A stretch of DNA of 14,843 nucleotides from Candidatus Sodaliphilus limicaballi. GTDB taxonomy: Bacteria; Bacteroidota; Bacteroidia; Bacteroidales; Muribaculaceae. Shown here piece by piece: positions 1 to 7,183 of the stretch. Each line of letters begins with the position of its first letter. The stretch's first letter is position 1. Below the pieces are notes generated by a model. That model was not told where the DNA came from and made no database searches. It saw only the letters and a list, made by a program, of their open reading frames with translations. The stretch lies in assembly GCA_018065815.1 (NCBI GenBank), contig JAGHSP010000147.1:1-14843 (forward strand). Reading direction: 5' to 3'. The translations under genes and the position numbers were made by a program.

Positions 1-93
1 GTTAGACTCATGCTCGTTGGAATTTTGTTATATAGAAGCATAAAATTCAGAATAAAAATATTTTCTTTTTTTACCGGACAACAATAATTTTCA

Positions 94-192
94 ATGAAAA
101 AAATCAGTGAGTTCAGTGAGATCCGCGCGGGGAGTTCCATTGCTGAATAGTTACGGAGGTTGACGAAGAATAAATTTTTTGTTAATTTTTAG
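94..192 (+). repeat. Remnant of a dispersed intergenic repeat with a tiny broken ORF
   Basis: Seen directly: two 9-nt units, ATCAGTGAG (103-111) and TTCAGTGAG (112-120), then ATC and the palindrome CCGCGCGG, then the 16-nt core ATTGCTGAATAGTTAC (139-154), which recurs exactly at 13334-13349. Read from ATG 94 the frame gives MKKISEFSEIRAGSSIAE, a TAG at 148-150, then LRRLTKNKFFVNF and a second stop at 190-192. From memory, similar tiny ORFs occur in many Bacteroidales genomes, with a sense codon where the first TAG lies here. I infer a decayed dispersed repeat, not a functional peptide gene. Confidence 0.5.
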
Positions 193-203
193 TTTATTTC
201 AAG

Positions 204-248
204 CGCAGCGCCTTTTCCCTTAGGTCGTATTTAGGTGGTGGCGCTGCG
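204..248. repeat. Inverted repeat, 9-bp perfect arms
   Basis: CGCAGCGCC (204-212) is complementary to GGCGCTGCG (240-248), separated by 27 nt. The arms are GC-rich in otherwise AT-rich DNA. No U-tract follows directly, so it is not a textbook terminator in the plus direction; it may end a transcript arriving from the left or be part of a structured RNA. Function unknown. Confidence 0.5.
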
Positions 249-455
249 GAGAAATGCACTGAAAATAAGCTGAAATTATAAAAATCTGTTTTTCAGCAAA
301 ACGGTTTTTCTTGTTTTTTTTAGCTCCTTTCCTATAAAAAACACAGAGAGGAAAAAAATAATTTCTTTCAGTAAAAGGAACAATCTCTGTGTCCTGTGGG
401 AGATGTGGGGAAATGGCGGGAGATGAGGTAGATGGAAACAAAGTGGTGAGAAATG

Positions 456-488
456 TTTCGTTTTTCGTCAAATTATTACTAACTTTGC
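456..488 (+). promoter_or_regulatory. Bacteroidota-type promoter for the SIS isomerase gene
   Basis: The -7 element TAACTTTGC (480-488) matches TAnnTTTG exactly. A -33 candidate TTTC (456-459, one mismatch to TTTG) lies 20 nt upstream. The start site would fall near 491, leaving a leader of only about 6 nt before ATG 497. Confidence 0.6.
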
Positions 489-496
489 AGTCAAGT

Positions 497-1099
497 ATGG
501 ACGTAAAGCAAAAGATGAAAGAAATACTGGAGGCCGAGAGCAAGGCTATCCTCAATATTCCTGTGACCGACGACTATGAGCGTGCGGTGGAACTCATTGT
601 GGAACAGGTGCATCGCCGCGGTGGCAAGCTTGTGACTTCGGGCATGGGCAAGTGTGGCCAGATTGCCGACAACATCGCCACCACGTTCTCATCGACGGGC
701 ATCCCCGCGATTTTCCTTCACCCCAGCGAGGCGCAGCATGGCGACTTGGGCGTGTTGCAGGGTAATGACGTGATGCTGCTGCTCTCCAACTCGGGCCGCA
801 CCCGCGAGATCATCTCGCTGCTGGCGCTGGCACGCGACCTCTACAAGCAGGTCAAGTTTATCGTGATCACGGGCAACAAAGATAGCGAGCTGGCAACTCA
901 GGCCGACGTGTGCCTGTGGACCGGCGGAGCTCCCGAGGTGTGCCCGCTGGGGCTCACTCCCACCACATCGACCACGATGATGACCGTGATGGGCGACGTG
1001 CTCGTGGTGAACACGATGCTTGCCACCGGGTTTACCAAGGAGCAGTACGCGCTGCGCCACCACGGCGGCTATCTGGGCGTGAAAGCCAAGGAGGTGTAA
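497..1099 (+). CDS. kpsF: KpsF/GutQ-type sugar-phosphate isomerase, SIS domain only (probable arabinose-5-phosphate isomerase)
   Basis: Predicted to interconvert ribulose 5-phosphate and arabinose 5-phosphate in the cytoplasm, the first step towards Kdo for lipopolysaccharide. The 200-residue protein is a single SIS domain: SGMGKCG (48-54), HPSEAQHGDLG (75-85), phosphate-binding SNSGRT (97-102), LGLTPTTSTT (151-160) and a C-terminal RHHGGYLG where canonical members have HPGG. It ends there and lacks the paired CBS domains of the roughly 320-residue E. coli KdsD/KpsF; single-domain versions are known in Bacteroides. The frame stays open up to 389, but that ATG lies upstream of the promoter, so ATG 497 is chosen; Met7 (515) is the alternative. 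It is followed 51 nt later by the PfkB-fold kinase, suggesting an operon. A hexulose-phosphate isomerase role cannot be excluded from sequence alone. Confidence 0.87.
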   Translation: MDVKQKMKEILEAESKAILNIPVTDDYERAVELIVEQVHRRGGKLVTSGMGKCGQIADNIATTFSSTGIPAIFLHPSEAQHGDLGVLQGNDVMLLLSNSGRTREIISLLALARDLYKQVKFIVITGNKDSELATQADVCLWTGGAPEVCPLGLTPTTSTTMMTVMGDVLVVNTMLATGFTKEQYALRHHGGYLGVKAKEV

Positions 1100-1150
1100 G
1101 GCTGCCGGGCAGATTGACAGAAGATTAGATATAAAAACATCAAACTATAC

Positions 1151-2119
1151 ATGCGCAAGATTATTACAATAGCCGAGAGCGTTCTCGACACCGAATACAC
1201 ACACGGACAGCCGCAGCGCACCTTTGTGGGCGGCCGCATACCGTGTGCAGCAGCCTCGCTGGCACAGGCCGGAGCGGCAACGTTCATGGTGAGCGAGTGC
1301 ACGGCCGACTGCGTGGGCGACATCATCATCGATTACCTGTCGAGGCACAACGTGGACACCACCAGCATTGACCGTTATCCCGACGGGGCAACGGCTTTCT
1401 CGGCCATATTCAGGCAAGACGACGGCACAAGCCGCATCGTCAACTACGGCCAGTATCCCGAGGACCGCTTCAACGTGATATGGCCCCGCATCGACAAGGA
1501 CGACATCGTGATCATCGGCTCGCTCTACTCGGTGGATTTGCCGCAGCGCGAGCGCCTGTTCGAACTGGTGTCTTATGCCGCCGAGCGCAAGGCGATAATC
1601 ATCTATCTGCCAGGCTTCCAGCATGGCATAAACTTCAGGATTACCCGTGTGATGCCCAATATCCTCGAGAACCTTGAGGTTGCCGACATCGTGATTGCCC
1701 AGCAGCAAGACATCGATGCCATCTTCCCCGGCGAGAACGACGGCGAGGCCTATCGCAACCACATCGAGTTCTATTGCGACAACTACCTGCACATCACCCC
1801 CGGCCTTGACGTGAAGCGCTACGGTGCCCGCCAGTGCCGCCAGCACAGCGGCCCGGGCGCCCGCGACAACATGCTGGGTTGGCAGGCAGGATTCACCGCC
1901 GGCATTGTCTATGGGCTGATTGCCCAGGGCGTGACACACGAGACGCTGCCCGCGCTGGACGGCGGCACCTGGGACGCAATGATAGCCGAAGCCATGCAAT
2001 GGGCCGAGGCTTCTACGGGGCCCGACAACTGCGTGGATGCAGAATTTGCCAGCAGTCGCACCGCTGCATTGCTTGCCGCGCTTGAAAACTACGACAAGAC
2101 GCAAGAAAACAAACTGTAA
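1151..2119 (+). CDS. PfkB-family carbohydrate kinase-like protein with altered active-site motif
   Basis: A 322-residue protein with the ribokinase/PfkB fold signature. The N-terminal glycine motif is present as FVGGRIPCAAASLAQAG (25-41), and 'lid' features such as DGATAFSAIF (78-87) follow. The C-terminal ATP/anion-hole motif, normally DTTGAGDAF, reads SGPGARDNMLGWQAGF (233-248): the catalytic-base Asp (D239) is kept, but the second Gly of GAGD is Arg238 and the preceding D/T residues are lost. The upstream motif that usually carries NxxE is also poorly preserved (AQQQDIDAIF). The expected role is phosphorylation of a sugar or nucleoside, but the substrate is not evident and the enzyme could be weak or regulatory. 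It lies between the isomerase and a TPR-like gene with short spacers (51 and 27 nt), so co-transcription is likely. Family call is firm; activity is not. Confidence 0.78.
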   Translation: MRKIITIAESVLDTEYTHGQPQRTFVGGRIPCAAASLAQAGAATFMVSECTADCVGDIIIDYLSRHNVDTTSIDRYPDGATAFSAIFRQDDGTSRIVNYGQYPEDRFNVIWPRIDKDDIVIIGSLYSVDLPQRERLFELVSYAAERKAIIIYLPGFQHGINFRITRVMPNILENLEVADIVIAQQQDIDAIFPGENDGEAYRNHIEFYCDNYLHITPGLDVKRYGARQCRQHSGPGARDNMLGWQAGFTAGIVYGLIAQGVTHETLPALDGGTWDAMIAEAMQWAEASTGPDNCVDAEFASSRTAALLAALENYDKTQENKL

Positions 2120-2146
2120 AACACTATATTTTAGCACTTAAAGTCG

Positions 2147-3145
2147 ATGAAACAGCTGCAACTCAACTACGTGTTCCCCCACTTGGCCAACGATATGACC
2201 ATCGCGCAGGCACAGATATCGCGCACAGGCGCCATGCCCCCCGTGGGCGGTCTGTCGAGCGACGTCGTTCTCGACATGCGCATGACCTATGCCCTGCATC
2301 TCGTCACCGACCACCGCACGGCGCAGGCAGCCCAACTCATCGACGACCTCATCTACGGCGACGAGGCACAGCCCACCACGCCCGCCATCTACAACACCTG
2401 GCTGTGGGTGGCACGCATGACGCTGCTCATTGCCGACAGCTCGTGGGCACTGGCACTGGGCAGTGCCGAGAATGCGTTGCAGCAGCTGTCGTCCATCAAG
2501 GGCAAGAAAAGCGAGGACTACATGGCCCTGCTGGCGGCTATTCTCTACAACCTGGCCGTGGTGCACAACGGCACCGGCGACAACAGCCGCGCCGCAAAGG
2601 AACTCACCAAGGCACAGCAGTTGCTCGAACGCCTGGTCAAGAAAAACGAAATGCGGTTCTCGGTGCTGCTGCTGAATGCGGTGGAAGCATCGACCGACAT
2701 CATCACCTCGCGCACCAAGCAGATGAACGTGCTGGCGCATTACCAGACCATCATCGATGCCAACACCCTCATGCTGGGCACCGGCAACGAGGGCGACACA
2801 CGCAAGGCCCTCAACGAGCTGGTGGACACGCTGCGCAAGGAAGGCGAGATAATGCTCGAGATGGGCAACGGGCGTAATGCCGTGAAGTATTACACCAAGG
2901 CGTTGCGTTACCAGAAGAAACTCAACGAGCCGCTGGGTTATCGCGACCTTGTGCTCAGCATAGGTCTGGCACGTGCGCTCATGCGCCTGATCAACCGCCG
3001 TGCCGCAGCCGAGCAGCTGCTCACGTCGCTCTTGCCCCTGGCACGCAAACTAGGCGCTACCAACGAAGCCGCCGAGATCGAAAACCTCCTCAACAGCAAG
3101 ACCAAGAATTTCAACATAATGACCCTCCTCAAGGGGATCTTCTGA
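2147..3145 (+). CDS. TPR-like helical repeat protein of unknown function
   Basis: A 332-residue, largely alpha-helical protein without signal peptide or membrane segment, so probably cytoplasmic. Helical pairs resembling tetratricopeptide repeats are visible at about 127-163 (LAAILYNLAVVHNGTGDNSRAAKEL) and 231-262 (a GNGRNAVKYYTKALRYQKK unit), with looser helical pairs at 40-70 and 265-310. Such repeats usually form a protein-binding scaffold; no catalytic motif is visible. The start ATG 2147 comes 27 nt after the kinase stop, and an A/T-rich leader fits Bacteroidota genes. It is the last gene of the run; the strong hairpin at 3201-3257 follows. I do not recognise a named family. Confidence 0.75.
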   Translation: MKQLQLNYVFPHLANDMTIAQAQISRTGAMPPVGGLSSDVVLDMRMTYALHLVTDHRTAQAAQLIDDLIYGDEAQPTTPAIYNTWLWVARMTLLIADSSWALALGSAENALQQLSSIKGKKSEDYMALLAAILYNLAVVHNGTGDNSRAAKELTKAQQLLERLVKKNEMRFSVLLLNAVEASTDIITSRTKQMNVLAHYQTIIDANTLMLGTGNEGDTRKALNELVDTLRKEGEIMLEMGNGRNAVKYYTKALRYQKKLNEPLGYRDLVLSIGLARALMRLINRRAAAEQLLTSLLPLARKLGATNEAAEIENLLNSKTKNFNIMTLLKGIF

Positions 3146-3200
3146 CACACTCTCCCACGGAGACGATTGTTTTAAGACACAAGGACATAAGAACACAAGG

Positions 3201-3257
3201 AAAACTACCGATTACGCTGATTTCTGGAGATAAAAATCTGCGTAATCGGTAGTTTTT
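3201..3257. terminator. Bidirectional intrinsic terminator between convergent genes
   Basis: AAAACTACCGATTACGC (3201-3217) pairs perfectly with its complement at 3240-3256, a 17-bp stem that can extend past a T/T mismatch through GATTT/AAATC. The plus strand continues into TTTTTT (3253-3258), and the A-run at 3201-3204 supplies a U-run in the other direction. It lies between the TPR-like gene (+) and nadK (-), so it can end both transcripts. Confidence 0.88.
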
Positions 3258-3277
3258 TGTTTAACCCGGGGGGGCGG

Positions 3278-4135
3278 TTACTGGCCCCAGTGGAGTTTTT
3301 GTTGCAGGGTTGAGGCGAAGTTGTGGCCGCGGCGCTGCACCACTATCACGTTTACCGGCGACTTGGTGATGGTGAGTGTGCTGCCTGTGGGGCACGGGTG
3401 GCTCTCGCCGTCGAGGCTCACAAGATAGTGGTCTGACCGAGAGTGAGTTGTGATGGATACCTCGGCATCATCGGGCACCACGATGGGTCGCATGGTGAGC
3501 GAGTGGGCACTCACCGGAGTGAGCACTAGGCATGGAGCCGAGGGCGCCATGATGGGTCCGCCAGCGCTCAAATTATAGGCAGTAGAGCCAGTGGGGGTGC
3601 TAATCACCAGTCCGTCACCCTTGTAGGTGGTGAGAGGCAAGCCCCGCAGCGAGGTTTCCATCTCTATCATCGACGACGTGTCGTGACGCAGCACCGCCAC
3701 TTCGTTGAGAGCATAGGGGTGGGCAATGTGGAGCGCGTCGCACTGCACCTGCACCATGGTGCGGCGCTCGGTGGTGTAGTTGCCGTCGATGAAGTCGTCA
3801 ACCATGTCGCACGCGTTAGCCAGGTTGCAGGCGGTGAGGTATCCCAGGTGGCCGGTGTTCACGCCCAGTATGGGTATGTGGTGTGGCGACACCCACATCA
3901 CCGTGGTGAGAAACGTGCCGTCGCCACCCAGGCTGATGGCAAGGTGGGCATCGGGGATGCTGTCGCTGTCGAGAACATGGACTCCGTCGCACGAACCTAG
4001 CGACTGCACCAGGTAGTCATGGAACTCCCGTTCCACGCAGCATTCAATGCCGCGGCTCACGATGTGGCCGATGAGAGACTTGATGCCGTCGAGCGACTGG
4101 CGCTGGTAACTGTTGCCGAATAGTAGTATTTTCAT
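3278..4135 (-). CDS. nadK: NAD kinase
   Basis: Phosphorylates NAD to NADP in the cytoplasm, the only route to NADP in most bacteria. The 285-residue product has the full signature: Rossmann-like start MKILLFGN, diacylglycerol-kinase-type GGDGTFL (70-76), with catalytic Asp72, NTGHLGYL (93-100), NEVAVLR (144-150), and GDGLVISTPTGSTAYNLS (173-190), followed by AGGPIMAP; a C-terminal SLDGE (240-244) is also present. Length fits the family. The frame runs open to 4252, but the extra 39 residues are not family-like and would displace the MKILLFG start; Met at 4141 (MKMKILLFG) is a close alternative. It is divergent from pdxJ and convergent with the TPR-like gene. A run of seven G's (3268-3274) lies just beyond the stop. 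Confidence 0.96.
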   Translation of the reverse strand: MKILLFGNSYQRQSLDGIKSLIGHIVSRGIECCVEREFHDYLVQSLGSCDGVHVLDSDSIPDAHLAISLGGDGTFLTTVMWVSPHHIPILGVNTGHLGYLTACNLANACDMVDDFIDGNYTTERRTMVQVQCDALHIAHPYALNEVAVLRHDTSSMIEMETSLRGLPLTTYKGDGLVISTPTGSTAYNLSAGGPIMAPSAPCLVLTPVSAHSLTMRPIVVPDDAEVSITTHSRSDHYLVSLDGESHPCPTGSTLTITKSPVNVIVVQRRGHNFASTLQQKLHWGQ

Positions 4136-4252
4136 CTTCATTTCATGCTTTAACTGCCGCAATACGGGCCTGCAAATGCAAAAAAAACCTATTATAGCAT
4201 TTTTAAGTGCAAAATTGTTTTCATTTCTCGCTAATAACGAGTATTTTTGCAT

Positions 4253-4260
4253 TAACTTTG
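4253..4260 (+). promoter_or_regulatory. Candidate -7 element of the pdxJ promoter
   Basis: TAACTTTG (4253-4260) matches the Bacteroidota -7 consensus exactly. No TTTG lies 19-21 nt upstream, so the -33 element is weak or absent. A start near 4264 would give a leader of about 69 nt before pdxJ. Confidence 0.45.
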
Positions 4261-4284
4261 GTGTATTGTTTCAATACCGAGGTG

Positions 4285-4292
4285 CAAATATA
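4285..4292 (-). promoter_or_regulatory. Candidate -7 element of the nadK promoter
   Basis: Read on the minus strand, positions 4292-4285 give TATATTTG, an exact TAnnTTTG match. No -33 TTTG is visible at the usual spacing. A start near 4281 would give nadK a leader of about 145 nt that overlaps the 5' end of the pdxJ transcript on the other strand. Confidence 0.35.
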
Positions 4293-4332
4293 CAAATTAT
4301 TTTGTCTACCACTATACCGTACACTGTAAAAA

Positions 4333-5046
4333 ATGACAAATTTAAGTGTAAACATTAACAAGATAGCGACACTGCGCAATGCCCGCGGCGGCAACACTCC
4401 GTGCGTGGAGCAGGTGGCCGTGGATTGCGAGGCATTCGGTGCCGACGGCATCACAATCCACCCCCGTCCCGACGAGCGCCACATACGCCGCAGCGACGTG
4501 ATGACCCTGCGTCCGCTCGTGAAGACGGAGTTCAACATCGAGGGTTATCCCAGTGAGGATTTCATCAACATGGTTCTGCTGGTTAAGCCCACGCAGGTGA
4601 CGCTCGTGCCCGACGGCCCGGGTCAGCTCACCTCCAACCACGGATGGGACGTGGAGCCCAACATGGAGTTTCTCACCCAGGTCGTTGACCGCTTCAAGGA
4701 GGCAGGCATACGCACCAGCATCTTTGTGGGCACCGATGTGGAAAACGTGAAGCGGGCAGCTCTCACGGGCACCGACCGCATCGAGCTCTACACCGGCCCC
4801 TATGCCGAGGGCTACAAGCACGACCCCGAGGCCAGCATCGCCCCCTACGTGGCAGCGGCCCAGGCGGCACGCAACGCTGGCATGGGAGTGAACGCCGGGC
4901 ACGACCTGAGCCTCGAGAACCTCAAGTTCTTCAAGGAGCGCATCCCGTTCCTCATGGAGGTGTCGATAGGGCACCAGCTGGTGTGCGACGCACTCTACAT
5001 GGGACTTGAAGCCACTATCAAGGCCTACAAGGATTGTATCAAATAA
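4333..5046 (+). CDS. pdxJ: Pyridoxine 5'-phosphate synthase
   Basis: Condenses 1-deoxy-xylulose 5-phosphate with 3-amino-2-oxopropyl phosphate to form pyridoxine 5'-phosphate in the DXP-dependent vitamin B6 pathway (cytoplasm). The 237-residue protein has the family's typical length and motifs: NINKIATLRNARGG (7-20), HPRPDERHI (43-51), E70 in FNIEGYP, LVPDGPGQ (91-98), GVNAGHDL (185-192) and EVSIGH (209-214). His43, Glu70 and His190 align with the catalytic His, Glu and His known for E. coli PdxJ. The start at ATG 4333 follows an A-rich leader and keeps the expected N-terminus MTNLSVNIN. exbB begins 43 nt downstream; pdxJ next to an Exb/Ton system is a recurrent Bacteroidales arrangement. Confidence 0.97.
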   Translation: MTNLSVNINKIATLRNARGGNTPCVEQVAVDCEAFGADGITIHPRPDERHIRRSDVMTLRPLVKTEFNIEGYPSEDFINMVLLVKPTQVTLVPDGPGQLTSNHGWDVEPNMEFLTQVVDRFKEAGIRTSIFVGTDVENVKRAALTGTDRIELYTGPYAEGYKHDPEASIAPYVAAAQAARNAGMGVNAGHDLSLENLKFFKERIPFLMEVSIGHQLVCDALYMGLEATIKAYKDCIK

Positions 5047-5089
5047 CGAAAATTAAACAAAAACAATAACATTTCTAGAAATCAACAAC

Positions 5090-5803
5090 ATGAATGTATT
5101 AAACTTAATACTTGCCCAGGCTGCCAATGCAGGCGCAGCGCAAGTAGCCGAAAACAGCGCGGCAGCAACCGATGCACAGAACGCAATCAACTGGTTTGAC
5201 CTCACCATGGCCGGCGGATGGCTCATGGTGCCACTGGCACTGCTGGCCGTTGTGAGCATCTACATCTTCTTTGAACGCACATTTGCCATCAACGCTGCTT
5301 CACGCGACAATGGCGACTTCATGGAAAAAGTGAAAAACCTCATCAAGCGCGGCGACATGGAAAGCGCGCTCAAGGTGTGCAAGGAGACCAACACCCCCGC
5401 TGCCCGCATGATTGAGAAAGGCGTGAGCCGCATAGGCCGCCCCATGAACGACGTGCTCGTGGCTATCGAGAACGTGGGCAACATGGAAATCGCTAAACTC
5501 GAGAAGGGATTCTCATGGCTCGCAACCACCGCTGCCGGAGCTCCCATGATAGGCTTCCTGGGCACTGTGACTGGTATGGTTCAGGCATTCTTCCAGCTCG
5601 CAAGCGCAGGCGCGCAGAGCAATGTCACCATCCTCGCCGGTGGCATCTACCAGGCCCTCATGACCACCGTGGGCGGTCTCATCGTGGGCATCCTTGCCCT
5701 CTTTGCCTACAACTTCCTCACCTCTCGCGTGAACAAGGTGATGAACAAGCTCGAAGGCAAGACAATGGAATTCATGGACATCCTCAACGAACCCGCAAAA
5801 TAA
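5090..5803 (+). CDS. exbB: ExbB/TolQ-family proton channel subunit
   Basis: Inner-membrane subunit of a proton-motive-force-driven motor that works with ExbD and TonB to energise outer-membrane transport. In 237 residues there are three membrane segments: about 42-61, 148-172 and 184-210. The conserved MotA/TolQ/ExbB core is clear: GAPMIGFLGTVTGMVQAF (150-167) and LMTTVGGLIVGI (190-201), with the pore-lining Thr/Gly positions. A large cytoplasmic loop (62-147) with the usual charged helices lies between TM1 and TM2. The first 38 residues form an Ala-rich periplasmic-side extension starting MNVLNLILAQ, common in Bacteroidota homologues. exbD follows after 9 nt, so translation is probably coupled. 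TolQ of a Tol-Pal system is the alternative; the TonB-like third gene favours Exb. Confidence 0.93.
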   Translation: MNVLNLILAQAANAGAAQVAENSAAATDAQNAINWFDLTMAGGWLMVPLALLAVVSIYIFFERTFAINAASRDNGDFMEKVKNLIKRGDMESALKVCKETNTPAARMIEKGVSRIGRPMNDVLVAIENVGNMEIAKLEKGFSWLATTAAGAPMIGFLGTVTGMVQAFFQLASAGAQSNVTILAGGIYQALMTTVGGLIVGILALFAYNFLTSRVNKVMNKLEGKTMEFMDILNEPAK

Positions 5804-5812
5804 CAACTCGTC

Positions 5813-6322
5813 ATGGCATTAAAGAGACAGCACAACACCCAAGCGATGTTCAGCATGGCATCGATGACCGATGTCATCTTCCTGCTGCTCATCTTCTTCA
5901 TGGTGACATCTACGTTTGTGTTCCCCTCGGCAATGGAGGTCAACCTGCCGCAGTCTAGCCAGCAGACCGCCATCAAGCCCACCAGCCGCATCTATGTGGA
6001 CAAGGACATGAACATGTTTGCCACCGTGGGCGACAGCATACAGGAGGGTAAGCTCACCCCCCTCGCTCCCGAGCAGCTCGACGGATTCATGAAGAGCCTC
6101 GTGGCTGGCAATCCCCAGGACTTTGTGGCCCTGTATGCCGACGAGGAAGTGCCTTACGGCAAAATCGTTGATATCCTCGACAAGGGCTCGAAGAACGGAC
6201 TCAAAGTGGTTCTCGCCACCCAGCCCGCGTCCAAGAACTATGGCGTGCAGGACGAAGAACCCGCACAGCAGCCCCAAGAGCAGCAGGAGCAAGCACAGCC
6301 CCAGGCTCAAGGAGAACAATAA
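5813..6322 (+). CDS. exbD: ExbD/TolR-family proton channel subunit with a Gln-rich tail
   Basis: Partner of ExbB in the proton-driven motor: one N-terminal membrane helix and a periplasmic domain. The helix segment MTDVIFLLLIFFMV (18-31) carries Asp20, the conserved protonatable residue. The periplasmic domain (about 38-145) contains the characteristic VNLPQ segment, YVDKD, and the late VPYGKIVDILDKGSKNGLKVVLAT pattern split around 131-153. After residue 155 the protein ends in a Gln/Glu/Pro tail of about 23 residues, rich in QEQQ, that is outside the usual family domain. It sits 9 nt after exbB and 41 nt before the TonB gene. Only one ExbD is present here, whereas some Bacteroidota clusters have two. 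Confidence 0.92.
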   Translation: MALKRQHNTQAMFSMASMTDVIFLLLIFFMVTSTFVFPSAMEVNLPQSSQQTAIKPTSRIYVDKDMNMFATVGDSIQEGKLTPLAPEQLDGFMKSLVAGNPQDFVALYADEEVPYGKIVDILDKGSKNGLKVVLATQPASKNYGVQDEEPAQQPQEQQEQAQPQAQGEQ

Positions 6323-6363
6323 ACGTCAACAAGTAACACTACACACCACGACTTGCAGCAACA

Positions 6364-7176
6364 ATGAACGATAATCGCAAGAATGAATTACTGGCACTGC
6401 TTCTCACCTTGATCGTTTGCTTGATCACGGGAGTCATTCTTGTCTGCAGCTACATGCGCTATGAGCCCATGAGCAACACCGAGCTCAAGCAAGACACCAT
6501 CATGTTCGGCGGCGAGTATGTCATGCTCGGCGACATGATAGAGGAATCGGCAAGCGACGAGATGGCAAGCGAAGCGTCGGAGGCCGACGAGCAGGACAAC
6601 TCCCAGCCCGACGTGGAAGGCGACGACGTCAAGGACAACGGCGAGCCCACCAAGCAACCCGCGCCCGTGGTCACCGCACCCAAGGAGTCGCCCATGAAGG
6701 TCAAGGAAAAGCCCAAGGAAGAACCCAAGAAACCTGGGCCTGCAGTAAGCAATGCTAAGGAAGAAAAGAAAGAACAAGTGAAACAGACGCCCAACAAGGC
6801 CACCGACAGCCGCGTGAAGAACGCATTCGGCTCGGGTGGAGGCACGGGAGCCGGCAAGCAAGGGTCGCCCGACGGCAACTCGACCACTGGCCTCACCATG
6901 GACAAGCCCGGACTGGGCGGACTCGTGGGCTACACTCTCGCCCACTGGGCTAAACCCAACCCCAACAGCAAGTGGAGCGGCACAGTGCAGGTGAGAGTGC
7001 GCGTCAACACACGCGGCAAGGTCATCGAGGCACGTTGCGTGGGCGGCACTGGCGAGGTTTACTCGCACCGCGAGATACGCACCGCTTGTGAACAAGCGGC
7101 TCTCAAGAGCCAGTTCTCTGTACCCAACAACACGACCACCGAGGGCGTGGGTACAATCACTTATAAATGGAACTAA
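6364..7176 (+). CDS. tonB: TonB-like energy transducer (TonB/TolA type)
   Basis: Expected to carry energy from the ExbBD motor across the periplasm to outer-membrane receptors. The 270-residue protein has a short cytoplasmic N-terminus, one membrane helix (about 9-30), a long low-complexity linker and a C-terminal TonB-type domain (about 184-270) with GTVQVRVRVNTRGKVIEA (206-223) and the closing strand GTITYKWN. The linker is charge-segregated: acidic at 59-94 (many D/E), then Lys/Pro/Glu-rich at 105-151, followed by a flexible Gly-rich segment (156-172). The start ATG 6364 follows exbD closely. The domain layout also resembles TolA-like proteins of Bacteroidota, so receptor specificity cannot be told from this window; no TonB-dependent receptor is encoded here. 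Confidence 0.88.
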   Translation: MNDNRKNELLALLLTLIVCLITGVILVCSYMRYEPMSNTELKQDTIMFGGEYVMLGDMIEESASDEMASEASEADEQDNSQPDVEGDDVKDNGEPTKQPAPVVTAPKESPMKVKEKPKEEPKKPGPAVSNAKEEKKEQVKQTPNKATDSRVKNAFGSGGGTGAGKQGSPDGNSTTGLTMDKPGLGGLVGYTLAHWAKPNPNSKWSGTVQVRVRVNTRGKVIEARCVGGTGEVYSHREIRTACEQAALKSQFSVPNNTTTEGVGTITYKWN

Positions 7177-7183
7177 AACAATT

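Larger units (their letters stand above)
1..496. other. AT-rich intergenic region without a credible gene
   Basis: No open frame here looks like a conserved protein; the 111-codon minus-strand frame from 555 to 220 is low complexity and overlaps the promoter and start of the next gene. The stretch holds, in order, a tiny interrupted reading frame with 9-nt tandem units (94-192), an inverted repeat (204-248), a T-rich tract around 296-320 and a promoter (456-488). The gene to the left lies outside the window and no recognisable end of it is visible. Confidence 0.6.

Noticed and set aside
1..496. tRNA or other structured RNA gene in the left spacer
   Set aside because: No cloverleaf arms, CCA end or known riboswitch pattern could be found; only the simple inverted repeat at 204-248 is supported.
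220..555. 111-codon minus-strand frame in the left spacer
   Set aside because: No recognisable motif, biased composition, and it overlaps the promoter and start of the isomerase gene.
1145..2137. 330-codon open frame on the minus strand opposite the PfkB-like gene
   Set aside because: It mirrors the plus-strand gene over its whole length, has no family motif and is explained by the GC-rich codon pattern of the true gene.
7088..7183. N-terminal extension of the polyprenyl synthase from ATG 7088
   Set aside because: It would overlap the TonB C-terminal domain in another frame and adds residues unlike the family; GTG 7184 gives the expected length.
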